Shown: positions 45,137-54,182, counted from the stretch's first letter. The stretch: 64,000 nucleotides of DNA from Hirschia sp964352025 (GCA_964352025.1 CAYGPZ010000011.1:45825-109824), one strand, 5' to 3'. The notes: a model not told the origin generated them from the sequence alone. A program made the numbers and translations.

Positions 45137-46429
45137 CTAAATCCAGGCAGCTGCATCTTCATGGGTTTGTTTGTCTAATAATTCAGCAACAAACCGTATG
45201 TGCGCCCTTAATCGATAGAGATCATCGGTATAACTGTCAGGTACTTCCACTTTACCAGTTTCAGCTTGCAGTGCACCCAACTTGCGGCGAACAGCAAGGC
45301 GCTCATCATCGCTGAGCGCATTACGTCCCTCTTCTTCTAATGTTCGAAGGTCACGATACCAAACATAAATCTTGCGCCGAATACGCCAGCGGTAAATTGG
45401 TGGCCCCGCCCGCACGATAGGAACAAGAAGAGTCGCCAACGGAATAAGTAATACCCACGCACGATCTAAAAAGTTCGCTAATGCAAAAGAGAAATAGCGC
45501 CGCAAGAAAGATGGCCCTCTTTCGTAGTAGCGGGACGCTTCCTTAGATAATGGAAGGTCTGCATATATCGGTGTCGGAAATGTATCTGGAGCATTTAACA
45601 ATGCACCACCGCCATGCGCATTTGTCATTGCCTCAAGAAGAGCAGACTGAATAGCGGGGTGAAGATCATTTTTCACGACAACTTGCGCGACAGGAGACAC
45701 AAGCTGCACATCGGTCGCTGGCAAATCTTCTTTTAAACTAAGCGCACCATCTGGAAGCACGACATCTTTTAAATAAGGGTGCCTGCGCGCATAAGCTAAA
45801 GAACGATCTAAAGAGACCAATTCTACCCCCGGCGCGCGCATCAGCTTTTTGATCCAGCTCGCTTCTGGTCCAGCAACCAAAAACACAGCATCTACACGCC
45901 CTTCCAGCAATAATTTTGCTGCATCTGCACCACTAAAATCTACAGGAACATAAGTTTCAGGTGTCAAACCATTGTCTTCAAGAATGACATTTACGAGCGC
46001 ACGCGTACCTGAACCTTCAGCCCCGATAGCAACACGCCTCCCCGCCAAACCTCTAAGGTCTGAGAGTGGTTGATCCGACCGGATAAAAACCCACATCGGC
46101 TCAAAATATATCGCACCAAGTGAAAGTAGGTTTTCTTTATGCTCATCAAACGCGACACCTGACTGCACAATAGCCGCATCGACTTCACCACGCATCAAAC
46201 GTCCAAGATTATCCATCGATCCAAGCGTAGGCTCGATCACGACATCGACACCGACCGCAGCGAGGCTTTCTTTATATGTCTGGGCCGTTGAAGAATAAGC
46301 CCCGCCTGGGGAACCAGAGGCCATAGAAATGTTTTTGGGTGGCGGTGGCTCCAGCATGCTGAACAATCCCCAAAGCACAAAAACTCCAACACAGATTGTC
46401 CACCAATAGCGTTTCAGAAAGCTCTGCAT
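45137..46429 (-). CDS. TAXI-family TRAP solute-binding protein, membrane-anchored
   Basis: A 430-residue protein with an N-terminal membrane anchor (about 8-25), a TAXI-type solute-binding domain (SMASGSPGGAYSSTAQTYK, GVAFDEH, 'IGAEGSGTRALVNVIL') and an additional membrane segment near 315-340 followed by a charged cytoplasmic tail. TAXI proteins normally deliver substrate to a TRAP permease, but none is present here, and the extra C-terminal membrane segment suggests a sensor or anchored role. Substrate unknown. Confidence 0.8.
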   Translation of the reverse strand: MQSFLKRYWWTICVGVFVLWGLFSMLEPPPPKNISMASGSPGGAYSSTAQTYKESLAAVGVDVVIEPTLGSMDNLGRLMRGEVDAAIVQSGVAFDEHKENLLSLGAIYFEPMWVFIRSDQPLSDLRGLAGRRVAIGAEGSGTRALVNVILEDNGLTPETYVPVDFSGADAAKLLLEGRVDAVFLVAGPEASWIKKLMRAPGVELVSLDRSLAYARRHPYLKDVVLPDGALSLKEDLPATDVQLVSPVAQVVVKNDLHPAIQSALLEAMTNAHGGGALLNAPDTFPTPIYADLPLSKEASRYYERGPSFLRRYFSFALANFLDRAWVLLIPLATLLVPIVRAGPPIYRWRIRRKIYVWYRDLRTLEEEGRNALSDDERLAVRRKLGALQAETGKVEVPDSYTDDLYRLRAHIRFVAELLDKQTHEDAAAWI

Positions 46430-46673
46430 GTTCTAAATTCCCACTCGACACAACTTGGAGTCAGTTTAGCCTCTTTTATCAGCTAAAAGCCAGATGAAAC
46501 ATGTTTAACATTCTGGATCTTTCATTTGACACATTCGAACACCAAATAACTTAAAATATTGTACTGAGCCGGATTGCTCGTCTCGATTTATGTTATTCAT
46601 GAAAATTATTATCTAACTAACTTAAATATCACTATATATTATAAACAAGAAACGAAACTTATTGGAGAAGACA

Positions 46674-46766
46674 ATGATTAGATACGTTGGAGTGCTACTT
46701 GCCGCTAGCTTGGTTGCCGCAGGGTTTTACTTAAACCATTCAGCCTCAACATCATTATATTTATAA
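46674..46766 (+). CDS. Membrane microprotein of 30 residues, first of a pair
   Basis: A 30-residue ORF with GGAGAAG ending four bases before the ATG. The product is one hydrophobic helix: a basic N-terminal IRYVG, a GVLLAASLVAAGFYLN core and a Ser/Thr-rich tail. The gene at 46942 encodes the same length with the same pattern (R-x-V-G, then AAS-x-V and FYLN, and T-S near the end). Same-length conservation with synonymous-type divergence supports a real gene. Family not recognised. It lies in a long AT-rich spacer between the TAXI and thioredoxin-like genes. Confidence 0.7.
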   Translation: MIRYVGVLLAASLVAAGFYLNHSASTSLYL

Positions 46767-46852
46767 AATACAGCGACATAAATCCAAATAATAATTTATA
46801 TGAAGGAAGAAATCACAATCAGCTATGCATTTTTGCGTTACAGCTATAATAT

Positions 46853-46919
46853 ATTATGCGTTGATGGAGGTATGCATAACGTGCTATCTAAAATTCAAGA
46901 TAAAGCAATAACGCATAAT
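46853..46919. repeat. Inverted repeat between the two microprotein genes
   Basis: ATTATGCGTT (46853-46862) and AACGCATAAT (46910-46919) are perfect inverted repeats 47 bases apart, around the palindrome TATGCATA (46871-46878). A TATAAT box (46845-46850) lies directly upstream and may start the second microprotein transcript, placing the repeats in its leader. Confidence 0.45.
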
Positions 46920-46941
46920 TAATAATATAGGACATTCACAA

Positions 46942-47034
46942 ATGCTACGTCTTGTTGGACTTCTTTTCGCTGCTTCTGTTGTAACAGCAGCTTTCTACCT
47001 AAACCTTACAAACGCGACTTCTGTCATTTTGTAA
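46942..47034 (+). CDS. Membrane microprotein of 30 residues, second of a pair
   Basis: A 30-residue ORF with TAGGACA upstream as a modest ribosome-binding site. It encodes a single hydrophobic helix (LRLVGLLFAASVV then TAAFYLN) with a short Thr/Ser tail. About 18 of 30 positions match the microprotein at 46674, including RxVG, AAS and FYLN. Too short for normal gene calling. Possible roles include a membrane-toxin of a type I system, a regulatory subunit of a membrane complex or a stress microprotein; none is shown. Confidence 0.7.
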   Translation: MLRLVGLLFAASVVTAAFYLNLTNATSVIL

Positions 47035-47128
47035 GAACCATAGTTGGGTTTATCCCGACTATTCTCAGACCGCATGGTATCAAGCACTCAAAATAAGTGC
47101 TTCACCATGCAGCCTGAAATGAAAGACA

Positions 47129-47731
47129 TTAGTCTTCTAAAGAATTGATCGCTGACATAACAGCATCCGGTGCCGGGCGCGCCTTATAGCCCTCTTCCAT
47201 CAATTTGGCTTTTACGATACCATCACCGCCAATAATAAGAATGGCTGGGTGAGGTATTCCATGCATACGAGAATCTTCATCGTATTTTTCATTCAATAGA
47301 CCAAACGCTTTTATGTTAGCAGAGTCAGCATCTGACACTAATGCAAATGATAGCTCGCGTTTTGCTTGGAATTTTGCCAATTTATTTGGCTCATCGTATG
47401 ATATTGCAATCAATGGATACCCTTTTGTAGCCAGGTCAGCTGCGATACTTTCAAGTGCAATCAATTGCTTTTTACAATATGGGCACCAATCCGCTGAGCG
47501 CACAAACACGACAACTGCCCCATTATCACCCTTTAAAGCCTCAAAATCTGTTGCCGCTCCATCGGAGCTAATTACCGAAAGCGCAACGCCATCCAATTTT
47601 GGAATGGCCGAGCCAACAGCGATTCCAGCATCAAATACTTCTGCTTCATTTGCTTCGTGATGCTCAGCCACCGCGATCGGTGAAAAAAGCAAAACGCCCA
47701 ATGCTAGAAAAATTTGGATCACAGACTTCAT
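47129..47731 (-). CDS. Exported thioredoxin-like peroxiredoxin-family protein
   Basis: A 200-residue protein with a signal peptide (MKSVIQIFLALGVLLF, cleavage near AVAEHH) and an AhpC/TSA-type thioredoxin fold. The redox motif is SADWCPYCKKQL; the Cys-x-x-Cys arrangement is closer to thioredoxin-like than classical 1-Cys peroxiredoxins. Probably a periplasmic thiol reductant or peroxidase. The start at 47731 is chosen because AGGAGGG lies seven bases upstream; the frame is open 14 codons earlier. Confidence 0.8.
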   Translation of the reverse strand: MKSVIQIFLALGVLLFSPIAVAEHHEANEAEVFDAGIAVGSAIPKLDGVALSVISSDGAATDFEALKGDNGAVVVFVRSADWCPYCKKQLIALESIAADLATKGYPLIAISYDEPNKLAKFQAKRELSFALVSDADSANIKAFGLLNEKYDEDSRMHGIPHPAILIIGGDGIVKAKLMEEGYKARPAPDAVMSAINSLED

Positions 47732-47883
47732 AATATACCCTCCTGAAAATCGTTTGATTGAATATGCATACACATGTCATGGACAGGAATAGAGTGAAAA
47801 AAGCATCACAAGTGCGTGATGGCCAACACCTTTGAAAAATAAAAAGACTTCAATTTTTAGAACTCACAATTCCCTAGACACAA

Positions 47884-47915
47884 AAAAGGCCACCTCGAAA
47901 CCGAAGTGGCCTTTT
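47884..47915 (-). terminator. mdh terminator
   Basis: A 14-bp stem with one mismatch (AAAAGGCCAC with CTCG, against CGAAG with TGGCCTTTT) and a four-base loop lies 22 bases beyond the mdh stop. On the minus strand it ends in TTTTTTG. Confidence 0.88.
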
Positions 47916-47937
47916 GTAATTTTAAGAAACTAAATTC

Positions 47938-48900
47938 TTAAGCCAGTGAAGGCTCTAGGTTTTTACATGCTTCGATAAGAACGTTCACCGCAGCAATAGA
48001 TTTTTCCATCATTTCTTTTTCAGAAGAATCCATTGGGAATTCGATAACTTTCTCAACACCTTGCGCGCCGATTACAGCTGGAACACCAACATACATGTCA
48101 TTCTGACCGTACTCACCTGTTAGGTAAGCAGCAGATGGAAGAATACGTTTTTGATCTTTCAGGTAAGACACAGCCATTGAAATTGCTGATTCAGCTGGCG
48201 CGTAATACGCAGAACCTTTTTCAAGAAGAGCAACGATTTCACCGCCACCTTTACGTGTACGCATAACCATTGCGTCTAGGTCTTCTTGAGACAACATGCC
48301 GTTTTCAACAAGCACGTTTAGCGGCAAGCCACCAACTGTTGAGTGACGGACCATCGGTACCATGTCATCGCCGTGACCACCCAAAGTCCAAGCATTGATG
48401 TCTTTAACTGACACGCCCAATTTTTCAGACAAGAAGTAAGCAAAACGAGCAGAGTCAAGAACACCTGCCATACCAACAACTTTGCTCGTTGGCAGACCTG
48501 AGAATTTTTGCAGCGCCCAAACCATTGCGTCTAGCGGATTAGTGATACAAATCACGAATGCGTTTGGCGCATATTTTTTGATGCCTTCAGCAACTTGCTT
48601 CATCACACCAAGGTTTTTACCGATAAGGTCGTCGCGGCTCATGCCCGGCATACGTGGAAAACCAGCAGTTACGATACAAACGTCTGCACCTTCGATGTCA
48701 GCATATGAGTCTGTACCTGCAAGGGCTACATCTGAACCAAATACAGTTGTCGCTTCAGCCATATCCAAGGCTTTACCTTTAGCAACACCACCAAAGATGT
48801 CGAACAATACAACATCACCCAACTCTTCGCGAGCTGCGATGTGCGCTAGTGTTCCACCGATCATTCCGGCGCCGATCATAGCAATTTTTTTGCGTGCCAT
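47938..48900 (-). CDS. mdh: Malate dehydrogenase
   Basis: NAD-dependent malate dehydrogenase of the lactate-dehydrogenase-like type typical of alphaproteobacteria, 320 residues. NAD-binding KKIAMIGAGMIGGTLAH opens the protein; the substrate Arg segment reads GFPRMPGMSRDDL and the catalytic His lies in TLGGHGDDMVPM. The start at 48900 follows AGGAG; an upstream start at 49116 would add 72 residues with no homologous sequence. Normally next to sucC; here four other genes intervene. Confidence 0.96.
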   Translation of the reverse strand: MARKKIAMIGAGMIGGTLAHIAAREELGDVVLFDIFGGVAKGKALDMAEATTVFGSDVALAGTDSYADIEGADVCIVTAGFPRMPGMSRDDLIGKNLGVMKQVAEGIKKYAPNAFVICITNPLDAMVWALQKFSGLPTSKVVGMAGVLDSARFAYFLSEKLGVSVKDINAWTLGGHGDDMVPMVRHSTVGGLPLNVLVENGMLSQEDLDAMVMRTRKGGGEIVALLEKGSAYYAPAESAISMAVSYLKDQKRILPSAAYLTGEYGQNDMYVGVPAVIGAQGVEKVIEFPMDSSEKEMMEKSIAAVNVLIEACKNLEPSLA

Positions 48901-49308
48901 TGGGGAGTTCTCCTGTTTATCATACGCATCACGTAGTACTTTTGAGGCGATACCCCCATATAGTTTACCAAGCATGACGCTGTCCCGACAGTATTGTTTA
49001 TTGCGGAGAGTTAACCCAGCATGGCGAGAAGAGCAATCCGTCTTTACGTAAGCTTTCGCATAAGAGCTCAAGTTTTGCGTCTTTATCTCGCATTTCCACG
49101 CATATTCTGATGTCACTCACAGCACTAGGAAGCAGCATCACCTATAAGTTGCGAGCGCCTAAAAAACATCTTTAGATTAAAAAACTCCCTTATAATACGA
49201 AATTTTAACCACAAAATTCGGTTTCCAGTGAAAATTGTGACTTTCCGTCACACACTTGTCGTTCCATAATGATACATCCATGATTACTTTTATGCTGAGG
49301 GGCAAATC

Positions 49309-50712
49309 ATGACTATCGTTGGAAACATCTTCAAAGCAGGTGGTAAAGCCCTGCTAACAATCCCATTCGTACTTGGAATTTGGGCGCTACTGTTCTTGTT
49401 CTTCCCTGAATATTTGCAGATTGCGCTAAATACATCTGATAATTTGATCCATGAAGCGATCAAACCTTTGGATGCACAGCACGAACTTGTCACTAAAGAA
49501 CTCATAACTGGCGCATCTGTATTCTCGGTTTTCCTGACAATCGTTAGCCGCATGTTCTTGGTAGAACCCGTTTGGGGAGCAATTGCTGGCTTTTTCGGCC
49601 TATTCAAGAGCAAAGAAGATACGCGCTCAGCCAAAGATCTGGTAAAGCAAGGCGAGAAAGAAGCCAAAGCAAAGGCTAAAATCGCAGAAAAAGAGGCAGC
49701 TAAACAGGCTAAAATTGACGAAAAGCTAGCCGCAGAAAAAGCCAAAGAAGACGCTAAGGCAGCTGAAAAAGCGGCAAAAGAGCAAGCTAAGGCAGATGCT
49801 CAAGCAGCTAAGGAACAAGCAGCAGCACAAAAAGCAGAAGCGAAAGCTACGAAGAAAGACAAAACCGACAGCAAAGATGAAAAAGCTGACAAAGCGCTAG
49901 CCGCCGCTGCAATCGCAACAACTGCCGCTGCCGCAGTCGCTGTAGATACAGCAAGTGAAGCAGTCGCCGAAACGGTTGAAGATATAGCAGATAGCGTTTC
50001 AGCTGACATGTCCGAAGCTGTGGAAGAAATTACCGCAAGCGTCGACGAGCTCGTCTCTCCAGAACCTTCATCTGTTGAAACTGTGACAGAAGAAGATATT
50101 CCAACAATTGAAGACCTTCCAGAAATCGAACCCGTTTCTGAAATCATTGAAGAGGCTCCTGCTTTAGAAGCCGAAGCTGAACTTCCTGATCTAGATCTTC
50201 CGGAGCTAGACGACGCAATAGAAGTTGAAGACTTACCAGATGTGACTGATGCAGCAATTGATGCTGCGACCGCCTCGCTGGAACCTGAAATGTTGGAAGA
50301 GCCCGAGCTACCAACTGATGATGAGACAGAATCTGTAGATGAACTTGCAGACGTCGAGCTTGAAACAGCACCAGAATTAGCGGAAGAACTTACTGAAAAC
50401 CTCCCAGACCTAGCTGAGGCACCGACAGAATTAGATCTTCCAGATGAGATCAACCTTGATCCACTGGACGAAGAACCCGAATTAGACGCCTTTTCGGAAT
50501 TAGGAGATGAGACACTGGGTGCGCCAGTTGAAGCGATATCTGAAACCGAAGCACTAGAAGAAATAGAAGAGCTCGCCGGACTGGAAGAATTAGAAGATAT
50601 CACGGACCTTCCCGACCTTCCTGACACACCGGAAGTCGAGGATATGCTAGCGGATGATCTACTCGAAGATCTACCTGATTTGGAAGATTTGGATCCTAGC
50701 AAAATCAACTAG
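49309..50712 (+). CDS. Membrane-anchored coiled-coil protein with hyperacidic tail
   Basis: A 467-residue protein in three unlike parts. Residues 1-100 have two membrane helices (about 15-35 and 67-87). Residues 105-200 are a Lys/Ala/Glu-rich helix with heptad character (KAKAKIAEKEAAKQAKIDEK type). Residues 235-467 are a repetitive Glu/Asp/Leu/Pro tail with LPDL/LPEL units. I do not recognise the family. A basic helix next to a strongly acidic tail suggests a scaffold. A Ser-rich minus-strand frame over the same DNA is a composition artefact. Confidence 0.75.
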   Translation: MTIVGNIFKAGGKALLTIPFVLGIWALLFLFFPEYLQIALNTSDNLIHEAIKPLDAQHELVTKELITGASVFSVFLTIVSRMFLVEPVWGAIAGFFGLFKSKEDTRSAKDLVKQGEKEAKAKAKIAEKEAAKQAKIDEKLAAEKAKEDAKAAEKAAKEQAKADAQAAKEQAAAQKAEAKATKKDKTDSKDEKADKALAAAAIATTAAAAVAVDTASEAVAETVEDIADSVSADMSEAVEEITASVDELVSPEPSSVETVTEEDIPTIEDLPEIEPVSEIIEEAPALEAEAELPDLDLPELDDAIEVEDLPDVTDAAIDAATASLEPEMLEEPELPTDDETESVDELADVELETAPELAEELTENLPDLAEAPTELDLPDEINLDPLDEEPELDAFSELGDETLGAPVEAISETEALEEIEELAGLEELEDITDLPDLPDTPEVEDMLADDLLEDLPDLEDLDPSKIN

Positions 50713-50735
50713 GATAAAACAAAAATCAGCAAATT

Positions 50736-50767
50736 AAGCCCGATCATAACTTTGATCGGGCTTTTTA
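50736..50767. terminator. Terminator after the acidic-tail gene
   Basis: Perfect 10-bp stem AAGCCCGATC / GATCGGGCTT with an eight-base loop and a T5 tract. It ends next to the convergent zapE stop and probably serves both genes. Confidence 0.88.
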
Positions 50768-51895
50768 CATCTCCGAAGCAAATGCCTCACTGCGTCCAGC
50801 CGCAAGATAATCTCTCGATCTCATTTCATGCAGACGGCTAGCTGTCCGCTCAAACTCAAACGCCCCATCCCCTTTCGGGTATAATGCATCGGGTTCAGCC
50901 TCAGCGCTGATGACCAGCTTTGTACGGGCCTCATACAGAGCATCGATCAAAGTCACAAAGCGTTTTGCTGAATTTCTATTCGCAGGTGTCAGCGTCGGAA
51001 CGTGCTCGATAAATATGGTGTGATACTGACGTGCAAGCATCAGATAATCAGCCGCCCCTAAGGGTTGGTCACATAATTCAGAAAAATTGAAATGTGCACA
51101 TCCAGCGGCCTGTCGCACAACTTTCAACACCCGCCCTTGCACGCTTAATTCTGCTTGCTCATCAGGTACACCTCGCGTCAAACGCGACCACGACTTTTTC
51201 ATCGCTTCATCAGATGCGTGGTTCAGCGGAGAATAATAAACAGGCGCAGCCGTCAAACGCTCTAGCCGGTAATCCTGATCAGACTTCAGCTCAACAATCT
51301 CAAGCTTATCTTTGATCATCCCAATAAAGGGCATAAACAACCCTCGATTAATGCCCCCCACATAAAGATCATCCGGATGCCGATTGGAGGTCGCTACGAC
51401 TATCGTATTCATAGCCCATAATTGCTCGAACAAGCGGCCCAATATCATTGCATCAGCAATATCTGTGACATGAAATTCGTCAAAACAGAGAAGCTTTGCA
51501 CGATCAGCTATATTTTTTGCCGCTGGTGGGATGGGATCATCGCCAACTCCGCGTACATAGGCTGGGTGCTTCTTTCTGGATTTCTCATCAAGCTTGCGCC
51601 ATTGCGCTATAAACGCGTGGGTATCCAGCATAAAGTCATGAAAATGCGTTCTTAATGATGGCTCAATTGGCGCGTGGGAATGAAACAAATCCATAAGCAT
51701 GGACTTTCCGCGCCCAACGCCACCCCAAATATACAGTCCTTTGGGATAAACAGTTTTTGAAAACCAGCCTGTTTTCACGTTTGCCAAGGCATCGGCCAAA
51801 CGATCAAATCGCTGCGCCATATCAGCCTGCGCAGGATCTGGCTTTAGCTCACCAGCTGCTAGCTTTTGCTTATAGTCTTCATAAAGATTTGCCAT
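50765..51895 (-). CDS. zapE: Cell division protein ZapE (AFG1-like ATPase)
   Basis: A 376-residue AFG1-type ATPase with Walker A GGVGRGKSMLMDLF, Walker B LLCFDEFHVTDIADAMIL and a sensor-type VVATSNRHPDDLY. In E. coli ZapE destabilises FtsZ rings under stress. Location upstream of mdh is conserved in many alphaproteobacteria. The ATG at 51895 follows a terminator hairpin from the preceding gene. Confidence 0.92.
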   Translation of the reverse strand: MANLYEDYKQKLAAGELKPDPAQADMAQRFDRLADALANVKTGWFSKTVYPKGLYIWGGVGRGKSMLMDLFHSHAPIEPSLRTHFHDFMLDTHAFIAQWRKLDEKSRKKHPAYVRGVGDDPIPPAAKNIADRAKLLCFDEFHVTDIADAMILGRLFEQLWAMNTIVVATSNRHPDDLYVGGINRGLFMPFIGMIKDKLEIVELKSDQDYRLERLTAAPVYYSPLNHASDEAMKKSWSRLTRGVPDEQAELSVQGRVLKVVRQAAGCAHFNFSELCDQPLGAADYLMLARQYHTIFIEHVPTLTPANRNSAKRFVTLIDALYEARTKLVISAEAEPDALYPKGDGAFEFERTASRLHEMRSRDYLAAGRSEAFASEM

Positions 51896-51957
51896 GTAAT
51901 CGCCTTACCTCGTCGCACGGAGCAGGTCGAGAGCAGAAAACCAATTCACAACAAAAA

Positions 51958-51983
51958 ATGCTGAACACCTAGATGCTCAGCAT
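51958..51983 (-). terminator. Terminator of the receiver-domain gene
   Basis: 7-bp stem ATGCTGA / TCAGCAT around a 12-base loop; on the minus strand it runs into TTTTTTG. It lies 34 bases beyond the receiver gene stop and upstream of zapE. Confidence 0.75.
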
Positions 51984-52016
51984 GCTATTCAATTCGATAA
52001 CGAAAATTATGTGCGA

Positions 52017-52448
52017 TTAAGCAACAGCGCCTTCAGGCCCTGAATCACCCATTACCTCTTGCAAGAAAGCATAAAACTTATCTGGATAACGGCTAAATTC
52101 ACTCAATGCCAGATCTTCTTTTGCGATAGCTTTGGGAGAACAGTTTCTTCCAACTTTGCACAAAAAATCGACCATTGATTGACGGCGCTCACTTGCCGAG
52201 ACAACTCCCAGCCGGAAATCTCCCATGCTCGCAACACGCGTCACAGTTGTATCTTCATCCATTGAGTCAGGTAAACGCAAATCCAGCATGACTAGATCAA
52301 ATCTTTCCAAACGCAGTTTACGTTCTGCCTCCATCAATGATCCAGCAACCACCAAATCAACAGGCAATCTGTGCCTGTTTGCTGACGCCCCCGCCGCCAG
52401 TAGCATTTCACATGCCTTTGGATGATCTTCGACCCACAATACTTTCAC
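52017..52448 (-). CDS. Stand-alone receiver-domain protein
   Basis: A 143-residue single receiver domain without an output domain. The acidic pair VEDH near residue 6, the likely phospho-acceptor Asp in LVMLDLRLPDS and a Ser/Lys further on fit the fold, although the final Lys region is diverged. The GTG at 52448 is preferred over an ATG 11 codons upstream because TAAGGAG precedes it. The histidine kinase partner is not in the window. Confidence 0.75.
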   Translation of the reverse strand: MKVLWVEDHPKACEMLLAAGASANRHRLPVDLVVAGSLMEAERKLRLERFDLVMLDLRLPDSMDEDTTVTRVASMGDFRLGVVSASERRQSMVDFLCKVGRNCSPKAIAKEDLALSEFSRYPDKFYAFLQEVMGDSGPEGAVA

Positions 52449-52700
52449 GTAATGTCTCCTTACCCCAAATAGGTACCCCATTTTGCGACACTTTTATGCA
52501 TATTTGTTACATTACAGTAAATAGCCGCACTGATGAAATCCAATTAATTATCAGTTCGAACAACAATTCAGTAAAAACGCAAGTATAATAAAGTAATATA
52601 AAGTTAAATAAAATACAGATCATTCACTTATGATACAATTTGAAATTTCTTACCATGTACAAAAAAACAAAGATACAGCAAAACTTCAAACTAAAACATA

Positions 52701-52740
52701 AAGCCAACTCTCACTATACAAGTTTAATGAGAGTTGGCTT
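52701..52740 (-). terminator. Strong hairpin after creD
   Basis: A perfect 13-bp stem (AAGCCAACTCTCA at 52701-52713, TGAGAGTTGGCTT at 52728-52740) with a 14-base loop, 12 bases past the creD stop. Beyond it on the minus strand is TATGTTTTAG, a modest T tract. The rest of 52482-52700 is AT-rich with no supported gene. Confidence 0.75.
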
Positions 52741-52751
52741 AAGTATAGAAG

Positions 52752-54182
52752 CTAAGACTGAGCTGATTGAGCGTCCTTAGACGACAGACCATACCAATCT
52801 AAATCTCTCGTTTTCCACATCGTAAACGCAATAGCTGCGAAAGATGCTATAGAGCCAACAAGCAGTGCATAGTCCTCCATTCGCATTAGAACGTAAATCA
52901 AAATATAGAGCGATCCAAACACAATAAACGCATTGATTTGCGCTTGCTTTCCACCAAATACTGCGCCCGCATAAAAAGACAATGCACACACCGTCGCAAT
53001 GGCTGCAATCAAGAAACCAATTGTAAAGCCAGCATGTTCTGACACACCCAAAAGTAGAAGATAGAAAACAGCCTGCGCTAACCCGACAAGCACATATTGC
53101 GCTGGGTGCGCTCTTACTGAACTCGTTGTTTCGAACAAAAAGTAAGCCAAGAAGACAAGACCAACAAACATTGGTGCATATTTCAAAGCGCGCATCACAG
53201 ACTGATATGGAGATGTCTCATCGAGCAACATCAAACCCATATTAGAATTGATCATATCATAGAGAGCTAAATTCCCACCAGACGCGACCAATCCTCGCGC
53301 TAGATACGGCACATTCCAGCTCGCACTAAACCCGTCATCTTTTACAACACGGTCAGTTGGCAAAAATCCACCATCAAAACTCGGCGCATTCCAATCCCCT
53401 TCAAGATTGATTTTGGTATTTTGCGCATAAGCCGCAAATCCAAAACGCTGTGCACCTGTCAACTTGATATTGGCCGACACATCGAAAGTTGATTTCCCAT
53501 TGAGTTCGATACCTTTCACACCAGCAACCATAGCTGACAATGGCCCACCTATCTCACTTCCACCGGGGCCAAGATTGATGATTTCGTCATTTATTTTGAC
53601 AATCACCTGATCTCTTACGCCGCGCAGATCGGACAAACCCATAACGATACGCGCTTCATCCCATCGTAATTTTGCGCCGCGCGGCAAGTTTAATAGCGCT
53701 TCTTCCATTTCAAAACTGGCTTCAAAGTCAACCGACACATCAAACACAGGCACACGGTGCAACCCGCGTTTCAGCATTTCAGTCTTCAGCGCCGCATTCG
53801 CACTCCCCTGCTTGGCAAAGACAATAAACTGCCCGTTTCGGGTCTTTTGAACATCGACCATGACGCCACTCACATTGGATGGCACTTGCTCGGTAAAAGT
53901 CTGTGTATAGGGAATTGACAGTACCGGCCCCATGACGACCTGCTGTCCACCCCGTGCCTGACTCACTTCATGTACAGCATTATTTGCATTGCTTGATCTC
54001 TCATGAACCAAGCCCCACACAAACATTGTTGGAATGGACATTAGCAACGCCAGACCACACACCAACAAAAGCTTCAAACCAAAAGATCGGTTTGGCATAT
54101 ACGCGCCAACATCTAGACGTGTCCGCCCATTTCCTATCCCCACCGAAGAGGGTTCTTCTACATCATTCTCTGAATCCGTCAT
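52752..54182 (-). CDS. creD: Cell-envelope integrity inner-membrane protein CreD
   Basis: A 476-residue CreD-family protein: one N-terminal membrane helix (about 33-55), a large periplasmic domain (about 60-335) and five C-terminal membrane helices with 'YAPMFVGLVFLAYFLFETTS' beginning that block. CreD is the output of the CreBC system in enterobacteria and affects colicin and beta-lactam tolerance; creBC genes are not seen here. The role is inferred from family. Confidence 0.9.
   Translation of the reverse strand: MTDSENDVEEPSSVGIGNGRTRLDVGAYMPNRSFGLKLLLVCGLALLMSIPTMFVWGLVHERSSNANNAVHEVSQARGGQQVVMGPVLSIPYTQTFTEQVPSNVSGVMVDVQKTRNGQFIVFAKQGSANAALKTEMLKRGLHRVPVFDVSVDFEASFEMEEALLNLPRGAKLRWDEARIVMGLSDLRGVRDQVIVKINDEIINLGPGGSEIGGPLSAMVAGVKGIELNGKSTFDVSANIKLTGAQRFGFAAYAQNTKINLEGDWNAPSFDGGFLPTDRVVKDDGFSASWNVPYLARGLVASGGNLALYDMINSNMGLMLLDETSPYQSVMRALKYAPMFVGLVFLAYFLFETTSSVRAHPAQYVLVGLAQAVFYLLLLGVSEHAGFTIGFLIAAIATVCALSFYAGAVFGGKQAQINAFIVFGSLYILIYVLMRMEDYALLVGSIASFAAIAFTMWKTRDLDWYGLSSKDAQSAQS

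Noticed and set aside
46526..46560. TTGACA-based promoter for the first microprotein
   Set aside because: The -35 is perfect but no -10 box lies at 16-18 bases; the best AT-rich match is 20 bases away, so I did not list it as a feature.
49800..50708. 302-codon Ser-rich minus-strand frame
   Set aside because: It is the antisense of a Glu/Asp-rich coding region, whose complement naturally reads as Ser-rich. It has no domain or ribosome-binding site.
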